Source of the DNA: an uncultured Clostridia bacterium | GTDB lineage: Bacteria; Bacillota_A; Clostridia; Peptostreptococcales; Anaerovoracaceae | Length of the DNA: 6,582 nt | Direction: 5' to 3' | Assembly: GCA_946645735.1 (NCBI GenBank) | Contig: CAMPCK010000052.1 | Span: 1-6,582 of the forward strand | In this document: positions 1-5,656 of the stretch, piece by piece | Layout of the letters: the number at the start of each line of letters is the position of its first letter | How positions within the stretch are numbered: the stretch's first letter is position 1 | Notes under the pieces: model-generated | Told to the model about the DNA's origin: nothing | What the model saw: only the letters and a program-made list of their open reading frames with translations | Databases searched by the model: none | Made by a program: the position numbers and the translations under genes

Positions 1-645
1 CTCGATTTTTTCCCGGATGCGTCTGATGTGGACGGCGACGGTGTTCTCCAGATTGTATGCCGGCTCGTCCCAGACCTTCTCGTAGATTTGTTCGATGCTG
101 AAGACCTTTCCGGCATTCTTTGTGAGGAACTTGAGGATCCCGTACTCCGTGGGAGTCAGCTGCACCTCTTCTCCGTCGATGGTGACCTGCTTCGATGTGT
201 CATCGATTACGAGACCGCCTGTTTTGAAGATGTTCTCGCTGTCCTCTTTTACCATGCTTCCAAGATTGGTGTAGCGCCTTATCTGGGACTTGACTCTTGC
301 CACCAGCTCCAGCGGATTGAAGGGCTTGGTGATATAGTCATCAGCCCCGACGTTTAAGCCTGTGATCTTGTCATAGTCCTCGGATTTAGCTGAGAGCATT
401 ATGATGGGAATGTTCTTTTCTTCCCTGATCCTCATGGTGGCCTGCATACCGTCCAGTTTTGGCATCATGATGTCCATGATGATGAGGTGCAGGTCTTCTT
501 TCTCCGCCACGTTCACGGCTTCCAGTCCATCATATGCCTTAAAAACATTAAACCCCTCGTTTCTAAGGTATATCTCGATGGCCTGGGCGATCTCGCGGTC
601 GTCGTCAACTACAAGGATATTTATATTTGAATTGGAATTCTGCAT
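1..645 (-). CDS. OmpR/PhoB-family response regulator, C-terminus cut by window edge
   Basis: DNA-binding response regulator of a two-component system; a sensor histidine kinase would be expected to phosphorylate it, but none lies in the window. Reading leftward from the ATG at 645-643, 215 codons stay open to position 1. The receiver domain (about residues 8-120) has the acidic cluster D14-D15-D16, the phospho-acceptor D58 in IIMDIMMPKLDG, S85 in the MLSAKS switch position, and the conserved K107-P108 of DDYITKPF. A winged-helix output domain follows (about 145-215): LTPTEYGILKFL, then the recognition helix region ending AVHIRRIREKIE. Family members are usually about 225-235 residues, so only the final beta-hairpin of the wing should be missing. 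The start is supported by AAGGAAGGTG (651-660 on the plus strand) 5 nt upstream. The architecture resembles VanR-type Firmicute regulators, but the regulon cannot be read from sequence. The family call is firm; the target genes are unknown. Confidence 0.95.
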   Translation of the reverse strand, partial: MQNSNSNINILVVDDDREIAQAIEIYLRNEGFNVFKAYDGLEAVNVAEKEDLHLIIMDIMMPKLDGMQATMRIREEKNIPIIMLSAKSEDYDKITGLNVGADDYITKPFNPLELVARVKSQIRRYTNLGSMVKEDSENIFKTGGLVIDDTSKQVTIDGEEVQLTPTEYGILKFLTKNAGKVFSIEQIYEKVWDEPAYNLENTVAVHIRRIREKIE

Positions 646-754
646 ATTAGCACCTTCCTTTCCCCTTTTCACCTAAGGTTATACACCCCAGTGATTACGA
701 AAGGCTGAACATAAAACTTAAGAAATTATTAACATTAAAGAATTTGCTGTCTGT

Positions 755-763
755 ATTATATCA
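755..763 (-). promoter_or_regulatory. extended -10 promoter for the response regulator gene
   Basis: Read on the minus strand, 763-755 is TGATATAAT: a perfect TATAAT with the extended -10 TG one base upstream. The -35 region at the expected spacing (783-778, TCTTAA) matches the consensus poorly, which an extended -10 often compensates for. The predicted start site is near 748, giving a leader of about 100 nt before the ATG at 645. No start site has been measured; this is a motif-based prediction. Confidence 0.5.
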
Positions 764-861
764 TATGTAAGGATCATTTAAGAGATAAATTAAACAGAGC
801 GGGGGTATTTTGCAAGCGGACGGCAGGTATAAAAAGAAGTTAAGCCTTTTTAAAAATAATA

Positions 862-890
862 TCCACAGAAAACTGTAAAGATGATATAAT
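862..890 (+). promoter_or_regulatory. sigma-A-type promoter for the DUF4428-DUF2804 unit
   Basis: TCCACA (862-867, four of six matches to TTGACA), a 17-bp spacer, and a perfect TATAAT (885-890) preceded by TG at 882-883, making an extended -10. The predicted start site is near 897, leaving a leader of about 44 nt that carries a strong AGGAGG at 930-935, 5 nt before the ATG at 941. Confidence 0.65.
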
Positions 891-901
891 ATAGTATATT
901 A
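887..901. repeat. perfect 15-bp palindrome over the -10/start site, possible operator
   Basis: TAATATAGTATATTA is a perfect dyad: seven complementary pairs around a central G. It overlaps the 3' part of the -10 and the predicted start site of the DUF4428 gene, which is where a dimeric repressor would block transcription. The tract is very AT-rich, so a dyad of this length could arise by chance. An operator role is inference only. Confidence 0.3.
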
Positions 902-940
902 ATTCGCTAAAGTGGAAGTTTTTATATACAGGAGGATACT

Positions 941-1711
941 ATGGGACTCTTTGAAAAGAAATATTGCAGCATCTGCGGTGAGAAGATAGGCCTTCTCGGG
1001 AACAGAAAACTTGAAGACGGAAACCTTTGCAAAGACTGTGCAGCCAAGCTTTCTCCATGGTTCAGCGAGAGAAGATCAAGCACGGTTGAGCAGATAGCTG
1101 AACAGCTCCGCTACAGAGAAGAAAACAAGAAGGAAGTTGAAGCCTTCAATCCCACGAGAACCGTTGGAAATTACGGAAAGATCTATGTGGATGAGGAAAA
1201 GAACAAGTTCATAATCACTCATTCTTCCAATTGGAAAACATCCAATCCCGATGTTCTTTCCTGCTCCCAGATAACAGGAACCAACAAGAATATAATCGAA
1301 CACAAGACTGAAGAGAAAACACAGGATAAAGAGGGACATTTCGTAAGCTACAACCCTCCGAGATATAAATATTCCTATGACTTCAGGCTTACAGTTTATG
1401 TTAACCATCCATATTTTGACGATATGTGGATCAACTATACTTCATCCCCTGTGGAAGATGTGAGACCCAAGGCAGATGCGGTTTCTGAGAGAAAGGGCCT
1501 TAACACGGATCCTTCACTTCACGGCGGCGAGTATAAGAAGTATGAGAAAGAACTGGATGAACTGGAAGCTTTCGTTGAAAGCTTAAGAGAGGGAAGCGCA
1601 GGGCAGAGCGCGGAGAAAACCCCCGTCAAGTGCCCTCACTGCGGAGCAAGCACCGTTCCCGATGCCAACGGATGCTGTGAGTACTGCGGACTTCCTGTAG
1701 CCCAGCAATAA
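941..1711 (+). CDS. DUF4428-type protein with N- and C-terminal zinc ribbons
   Basis: A 256-residue protein of unknown function, probably cytoplasmic, with no signal peptide or membrane segment visible. The N-terminus is a DUF4428-like zinc ribbon: CSIC (C9, C12) and CKDC (C30, C33) flanking GEKIGLLGNRKLEDG. The middle (about 70-170) holds a beta-rich stretch, including GKIYVDEEKNKFIIT and a later YSYDFRLTVYVNHPYFD segment, of a kind I recognise from clostridial DUF4428 proteins. A charged, probably helical linker (about 195-217) leads to a second ribbon, CPHC (C231, C234) and CEYC (C246, C249), four residues from the stop of the coding sequence apart from a short tail. The ribbons may bind protein or nucleic acid; neither is demonstrated. 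The start is fixed by AGGAGG at 930-935. It is the first gene of a two-gene unit, 15 nt ahead of the DUF2804 gene. Confidence 0.88.
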   Translation: MGLFEKKYCSICGEKIGLLGNRKLEDGNLCKDCAAKLSPWFSERRSSTVEQIAEQLRYREENKKEVEAFNPTRTVGNYGKIYVDEEKNKFIITHSSNWKTSNPDVLSCSQITGTNKNIIEHKTEEKTQDKEGHFVSYNPPRYKYSYDFRLTVYVNHPYFDDMWINYTSSPVEDVRPKADAVSERKGLNTDPSLHGGEYKKYEKELDELEAFVESLREGSAGQSAEKTPVKCPHCGASTVPDANGCCEYCGLPVAQQ

Positions 1712-1726
1712 TAAAAGAGGTGTAAT

Positions 1727-2833
1727 ATGAGTACATATACACAGCACAGGATAACTGAGAGGCATGCTCTTCTGGATGAACAGGGAAGACTGACGGAACC
1801 CGGTTATGCCACGAGCCTCATCCTTGATTATGACAGAAAGGCTATAAAGGCAAGTTCCATGAGGATCAAGGAGTGGGACTATTATCTCGTGACCTGCGAT
1901 GATTTTGCGGTGGCCCTTACCATAGATGACAATTCCTACATGGGCCTGGACAGCATCAGCCTTCTGGACTTCAGAACCGGCATGCAGATAACCACATCGC
2001 CTATGGGCATTCTGACCCGCGGCAAGAAAAATCTGCCACCCTCATCTGAAGCGGGAGACACCATCACGAGAGGAAAGGGCTATGAGATCTGTTTCTATCA
2101 CGGAGGAGACCACCGGATCCTCAAATTCAGCATGGACAAGTTCCATGAAGGAAAGCCCGTTAAGGGTGAGATCCGCCTGGAAAACCCTGAGCAGGACTCC
2201 ATGGTGATAGCTACCCCGTATAAAGAAGACCCTCTGGCCTTCTACTATAACCAGAAAATCATCGCCATGCCTGCAACGGGATGGGTTGATTATGACGGCA
2301 AGAGATATGAATTCCCAGAGGGCGCATCCTTCGGACTGCTCGACTGGGGAAGAGGCGTCTGGACATATAAGAATACCTGGTACTGGGGTGCAGCCCAGGG
2401 CATGGTAAACGGCCACAGATTCGGATGGAATATCGGCTATGGCTTCGGAGACACCTCTGCGGCTTCTGAGAACATGCTCTTCTATGACGGTAAGGCTCAC
2501 AAGCTCGGACGGGTGACCTTCAACATCCCCAGCAAAAACAGACAGTACACCACTCACGGAAGCTGCTGCACTTCAGGCGGTACCACCGTGGAGACACTGG
2601 ATCAGGTGGATGATTACATGAGCCCCTGGAATTTCAGTTCCGATGACGGAAGATTCGAGATGCTCTTCATTCCCATTATGGACAGGGCTTCCAAGACCGA
2701 CGCCAAGCTCATCTGCTCCGACCAGCATCAGGTCTTCGGCAAATTCAGCGGGCGGGCGGTTCTCGATGACGGCACCATAATCGAAGTTCAGGACTTCCTG
2801 GGATTCGCTGAGAAAGTTTACAATAAATGGTGA
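1727..2833 (+). CDS. DUF2804 family protein
   Basis: A 368-residue protein recognised as DUF2804 from its conserved blocks: FGLLDWGRG (202-210), TWYWG (217-221), a glycine- and aromatic-rich block beginning GHRFGWNIGYGFGDTSA (229-245) and continuing to NMLFYDG (249-255), QVFGKFSG (335-342) and DFLGFAEKV (356-364). The family is beta-rich and has been related to lipocalin-like CrtC/AttH folds, but I know of no established reaction for it. No signal peptide or membrane helix is visible, so it is probably cytoplasmic. Its length fits a complete family member. The start ATG follows AGAGGTG (1716-1722) by 4 nt and lies 15 nt after the DUF4428 stop, so the two are probably co-transcribed. The strong hairpin at 2862-2898 closes the unit. 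The family call is firm; the function is unknown. Confidence 0.9.
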   Translation: MSTYTQHRITERHALLDEQGRLTEPGYATSLILDYDRKAIKASSMRIKEWDYYLVTCDDFAVALTIDDNSYMGLDSISLLDFRTGMQITTSPMGILTRGKKNLPPSSEAGDTITRGKGYEICFYHGGDHRILKFSMDKFHEGKPVKGEIRLENPEQDSMVIATPYKEDPLAFYYNQKIIAMPATGWVDYDGKRYEFPEGASFGLLDWGRGVWTYKNTWYWGAAQGMVNGHRFGWNIGYGFGDTSAASENMLFYDGKAHKLGRVTFNIPSKNRQYTTHGSCCTSGGTTVETLDQVDDYMSPWNFSSDDGRFEMLFIPIMDRASKTDAKLICSDQHQVFGKFSGRAVLDDGTIIEVQDFLGFAEKVYNKW

Positions 2834-2850
2834 TAAGCACCTTAAATCAA

Positions 2851-2879
2851 TTGCAAAACAGACTCCCCTGTAGTAAAAT
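2851..2879 (+). promoter_or_regulatory. predicted promoter for the mutase-cobTUS operon
   Basis: TTGCAA (2851-2856, four of six matches to TTGACA), a 17-bp spacer, and TAAAAT (2874-2879, five of six to TATAAT). The predicted start near 2886 falls inside the right arm of the upstream terminator hairpin, so transcripts from this promoter would lack the left arm and would not form it. It is the best-scoring candidate I found in the 116-bp gap. No B12 riboswitch-like element precedes the operon. Confidence 0.45.
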
Positions 2880-2906
2880 TTAATTACTATGGGGGAGTTT
2901 TGGTTT
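2860..2906 (+). terminator. intrinsic terminator after the DUF2804 gene
   Basis: A 15-bp stem pairs 2862-2876 with 2884-2898, including two internal G-U wobbles, and can extend outward by one wobble and one A-U pair. The loop is the 7-nt AATTTAA at 2877-2883. The outer stem is ACTCCCC against GGGGAGT, followed by a T-rich tail (2898-2906). The 5' flank is A-rich (AAAACA), so the hairpin may also work on the minus strand. It begins 29 nt after the DUF2804 stop and separates that unit from the cob operon. Confidence 0.8.
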
Positions 2907-2916
2907 ATGTTTTCGT

Positions 2917-2933
2917 GCGCAAAATATTTGCGC
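2917..2933 (+). repeat. 7-bp inverted repeat directly before the mutase ribosome binding site
   Basis: GCGCAAA (2917-2923) and TTTGCGC (2927-2933) are perfect complements around ATA. In DNA this is a compact dyad. In the leader RNA it would be a hairpin with a 3-nt loop, ending four bases before the Shine-Dalgarno sequence at 2937. It could be a protein operator or an RNA element affecting translation or stability. It lacks a T-tract, so it is not a terminator. Confidence 0.4.
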
Positions 2934-2936
2934 CCC

Positions 2937-2944
2937 GGAAGGAG
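2937..2944 (+). promoter_or_regulatory. ribosome binding site that fixes the mutase start
   Basis: GGAAGGAG lies 5 nt before the ATG at 2950. An in-frame GTG at 2944-2946 would overlap this Shine-Dalgarno sequence and could not use it. The gene therefore starts at 2950, two codons inside the longest possible ORF. Confidence 0.8.
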
Positions 2945-2949
2945 TGCTT

Positions 2950-4464
2950 ATGGCTTTGGATCTTAAGAAATTACAGAATGGTTCAGATATCAGAGGAGTA
3001 TCCCTGGAAGGAGTTCCGGGAGAGCCCAAGACCCTGGGAAGCGAAGAGGCAGCAGCCCTTACAAGAGGCTTCATACTCTGGCTTCAGGTGAAGACGGGAA
3101 AGTCTCCACAGGATATGAAAATATCCGTTGGACATGATTCCAGAATAAGCGCGGATGCCCTTAAACAGACCCTGATATATACCATGATGGACGCAGGAAT
3201 AAAGGTCTTTGACTGCGGTCTTAGTTCAACTCCCGCCATGTTCATGTCCACCATCTTTGATGAGTACGGATGTGACGGAGCTATTATGATCACTGCTTCC
3301 CATCTTCCCTTTAACAGAAACGGATTCAAGTATTTCAGCAAGGAAGGCGGACTGGACAAGAGTGACATAAGCAAGATAATTGAGCTGGCCGAAAGAGGCG
3401 CAGCTCCTGCATCCACCACCCCGGGCTCTGTGGAAGAGACAGACCTTATCGGTGTATATGCAGATTATCTCAGGACCAAGATCAAAAAAGAAGTGGCCCA
3501 TCCGGTCCATCCCGACAGACCCCTTGAGGGAATAAAAATTGTAGTGGATGCCGGAAACGGCGCCGGCGGATTTTTTGCAACAAGGATTCTGAAGCCACTG
3601 GGAGCAGACATTACGGGATCCCAGTTCCTGGAGCCTGACGGAAACTTCCCCAACCATGAGCCCAACCCTGAGAACAAGGCGGCCATGGCATCCATATCAA
3701 AGGCTGTTCTTGAGAACCATGCGGATCTCGGTCTCATCTTCGATACAGACGTTGACAGATCCGCTGCAGTAGACAAGAACGGAAAAGAAATATCAAGAAA
3801 CGGAATCGTTGCCCTGGCAGCAGCCCTTATTGCTGTAGAGCACCCGGGAACCACGGTTGTAACGGACTCCATAACTTCCGACCAGCTCACGGTATATCTT
3901 GAGAAATGCCTGGGCCTTAAACACCTGAGATTTAAGAGAGGCTACAGAAACGTTATCAATAAATCCATAGAGCTTAATGAAGAGGGAATCGATTCCCAGC
4001 TTGCCATTGAGACATCGGGACACGCCGCATATAAGGAGAACTTTTTCCTTGATGACGGAGCATATCTCGCAACCAAGATCGTCATAAAGGAAGCCCAGCT
4101 TTTCCAGAAGGGTGCGGATATCGGAGTCATGATTGAGAGCCTTGAAGAGCCTAAGGAAGCCATTGAAGTGAGATTCCCCATTGACGGAGCTGATTTCAAG
4201 GTTTACGGTGACCAGGTCCTTGCGGGACTTAAAGTATGGGTAAAGGCCTATGAGGACAGAGGGCTGTCCATTGTAGAGCCCAACTACGAAGGCGTAAGGA
4301 TCAACTTTGACCTTCCCGAGGTCAAGGGCTGGTGCCTCTTAAGGAAGTCACTGCACGATCCAATCATGCCTTTAAACGTGGAAGTTAACGAAGGAAAGTG
4401 TGAGACCATACTTGAGATCATGGCATCCTTCCTTGACGGATATTCAAAGATAAAGAACGCATAA
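2950..4464 (+). CDS. phosphohexomutase (phosphomannomutase/phosphoglucomutase family)
   Basis: A 504-residue cytoplasmic enzyme of the alpha-D-phosphohexomutase superfamily, which interconverts sugar 1- and 6-phosphates through a phosphoserine and a sugar bisphosphate intermediate. All four domains are present. The catalytic loop TASH has S117 as phosphoserine, with GHDSR at 61-65. The metal loop DTDVDR (265-270) supplies D265, D267 and D269. The sugar-specificity loop ETSGH (354-358) is of the E-x-S-G-H kind. The domain-4 phosphate-binding loop reads RKSLHDP (465-471), where most members have R-x-S-G/N-T-E-P. Substrate (glucose, mannose or other) cannot be assigned from sequence. It is the first gene of the operon, 28 nt before cobT, so a link to cobamide synthesis is possible but unproven. 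Start choice is explained at 2937-2944. Superfamily membership is firm; the substrate is open. Confidence 0.92.
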   Translation: MALDLKKLQNGSDIRGVSLEGVPGEPKTLGSEEAAALTRGFILWLQVKTGKSPQDMKISVGHDSRISADALKQTLIYTMMDAGIKVFDCGLSSTPAMFMSTIFDEYGCDGAIMITASHLPFNRNGFKYFSKEGGLDKSDISKIIELAERGAAPASTTPGSVEETDLIGVYADYLRTKIKKEVAHPVHPDRPLEGIKIVVDAGNGAGGFFATRILKPLGADITGSQFLEPDGNFPNHEPNPENKAAMASISKAVLENHADLGLIFDTDVDRSAAVDKNGKEISRNGIVALAAALIAVEHPGTTVVTDSITSDQLTVYLEKCLGLKHLRFKRGYRNVINKSIELNEEGIDSQLAIETSGHAAYKENFFLDDGAYLATKIVIKEAQLFQKGADIGVMIESLEEPKEAIEVRFPIDGADFKVYGDQVLAGLKVWVKAYEDRGLSIVEPNYEGVRINFDLPEVKGWCLLRKSLHDPIMPLNVEVNEGKCETILEIMASFLDGYSKIKNA

Positions 4465-4492
4465 TCCCTGTATAAAGAAAGGTTTACAAATA

Positions 4493-5656
4493 ATGGACAA
4501 AAGAATCACAGAACTGCTTGATGCAATAGAAGAAATGGGAGACCTCGATCAGGAGACCATTAAAGAAGCGGAAGCCAGACAGGAAGTTTTGGCTAAGCCC
4601 ACAGGAGCTCTGGGAGACCTTGAAGATATGACCGTAAGGCTCGCAGGAATCACCGGAAAGGTGAAGAACGATGTGAGCAGACAGGCCATAGCTATATTCA
4701 GCTCAGATAACGGTGTGTGTGAAGAGGGAGTGGCCTCCGCACCTCAGTCCGTTACTTTCTCCCAGACCATCAACTTCACAAGAGGACTCACGGGAGTGAG
4801 CTCCATGGCAAAATACTGGGGAATCGACCTTCTCGTTGTGAACATGGGAGTGAAGATGGAGATCCCGGAATCCCTCATGACTGACGAAATGACTGAGGCA
4901 GGATGCGACACCTGCGACGGAACCCAGTGCCAGAACTATCTCACAAAGAAGATCGTCAACAGAAGACTCGGCGCAGGAACAGCAAACCTTGCCAAGGGCC
5001 CTGCCATGACTGAGGAAGAAGTTGTGAAAGCCATCCTTACAGGAGTTGAGGCAGCCGAGAACATCAAGAAACTTGGCTATGGCGTCTTCGGCATCGGTGA
5101 GATGGGAATCGGAAATACCACCACATCTGCCTGCGTCCTTGCAGCTCTTACGGATAAGAAAGCCGATGAAGTTGTGGGAAGAGGCGGCGGTCTCACGGAT
5201 GAAGGTCTGGCTGCCAAGCTGAGAATAGTTGATGAAGCGGTTTCAAGAGTCAAAGGTCAGGATCCCATTAAGATCATTCAGGAAGTCGGAGGCTTCGATA
5301 TAGCTGCCATGGTCGGAGCATATCTGGGAGCCGCAAGATACAAGCTTCCCGTAGTTATAGACGGATATATCTCTGCGGTTGCAGCCCTTGCTGCAGCGCG
5401 CATTCAGCCTAAGTGCGTAAATTACATGTTCGCATCCCATAAGTCCAAGGAGCCAGGCTATGTACTTGCCATGGAAGCCCTGGGGGTGAAACCCATCTTC
5501 GATCTTGGCATGAGACTGGGAGAAGGTTCAGGCTGCCCCATCACCTTCAAGATAATGGAAACAGCCTGCGCCACCATGAACGGCATGGCCACCTACGATG
5601 AGGGGGCTATTGATGCGGATTATCTGGATCAGAGAAAGGAAGGAAATTTCTTCTGA
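4493..5656 (+). CDS. cobT: nicotinate-nucleotide:5,6-dimethylbenzimidazole phosphoribosyltransferase
   Basis: CobT moves phosphoribose from nicotinate mononucleotide to the lower-ligand base, giving alpha-ribazole 5'-phosphate and nicotinate in nucleotide-loop assembly of cobamides. Family motifs in order: KPTGALGDLE (35-44), SSDNGVCEEGV (70-80), PQSVT (84-88, base-binding region), RLGAGTANLAKGPAMT (158-173), GIGEMGIGNTT (200-210, with E203) and RLGEGSG (341-347), where E344 aligns with the catalytic glutamate Glu317 of the Salmonella enzyme. At 387 residues it is longer than the roughly 350 typical of the family. Much of the extra length seems to be before RLGAGT, in a stretch carrying C138, C141 and C146. 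The start follows AGAAAGG (4476-4482) by 10 nt, a modest site. Its stop overlaps the cobU start by 1 nt. The identity of the base used cannot be read from sequence. Confidence 0.95.
   Translation: MDKRITELLDAIEEMGDLDQETIKEAEARQEVLAKPTGALGDLEDMTVRLAGITGKVKNDVSRQAIAIFSSDNGVCEEGVASAPQSVTFSQTINFTRGLTGVSSMAKYWGIDLLVVNMGVKMEIPESLMTDEMTEAGCDTCDGTQCQNYLTKKIVNRRLGAGTANLAKGPAMTEEEVVKAILTGVEAAENIKKLGYGVFGIGEMGIGNTTTSACVLAALTDKKADEVVGRGGGLTDEGLAAKLRIVDEAVSRVKGQDPIKIIQEVGGFDIAAMVGAYLGAARYKLPVVIDGYISAVAALAAARIQPKCVNYMFASHKSKEPGYVLAMEALGVKPIFDLGMRLGEGSGCPITFKIMETACATMNGMATYDEGAIDADYLDQRKEGNFF

Larger units (their letters stand above)
646..940. other. divergent intergenic regulatory region
   Basis: These 295 bases separate the leftward response regulator gene from the rightward DUF4428 gene and hold no convincing ORF or RNA gene. 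They contain one promoter for each direction (entries at 755-763 and 862-890), a palindrome at the rightward start site (887-901), and an AT-rich stretch with TTAA-containing repeats at 717-738. The predicted response regulator leader is about 100 nt long and the rightward leader about 44 nt. Confidence 0.6.

Noticed and set aside
28..676. Plus-strand ORFs at 28-357 and 401-676
   Set aside because: Both lie antisense to the response regulator, whose minus-strand translation matches the family throughout. The plus-strand products resemble nothing and lack sensible ribosome binding sites.
810..833. TTGCAA (810-815) and TATAAA (828-833) as a promoter for the DUF4428 gene
   Set aside because: The spacer would be only 12 bp, too short; the extended -10 promoter at 862-890 fits better.
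1583..1765. Minus-strand 60-codon ORF across the DUF4428/DUF2804 junction
   Set aside because: It overlaps the end of one gene and the start of the next, with no family resemblance or promoter; it is best explained as chance.
2042..2557. 171-codon minus-strand ORF inside the DUF2804 gene
   Set aside because: It is a shadow of a gene with strong family motifs on the plus strand; its product shows no recognisable domain.
2944..2949. GTG at 2944 as the mutase start
   Set aside because: It overlaps the GGAAGGAG ribosome binding site, whereas the ATG at 2950 is spaced correctly from it.
2834..2949. Cobalamin riboswitch ahead of the cob operon
   Set aside because: The gap is only 116 nt, much of it terminator, and no B12-box-like conserved core is visible. 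B12 riboswitches are normally close to 200 nt.
3084..4199. Several minus-strand ORFs of 76-143 codons within the mutase gene
   Set aside because: All overlap a coding frame with intact catalytic motifs and encode low-complexity or unrecognisable products.
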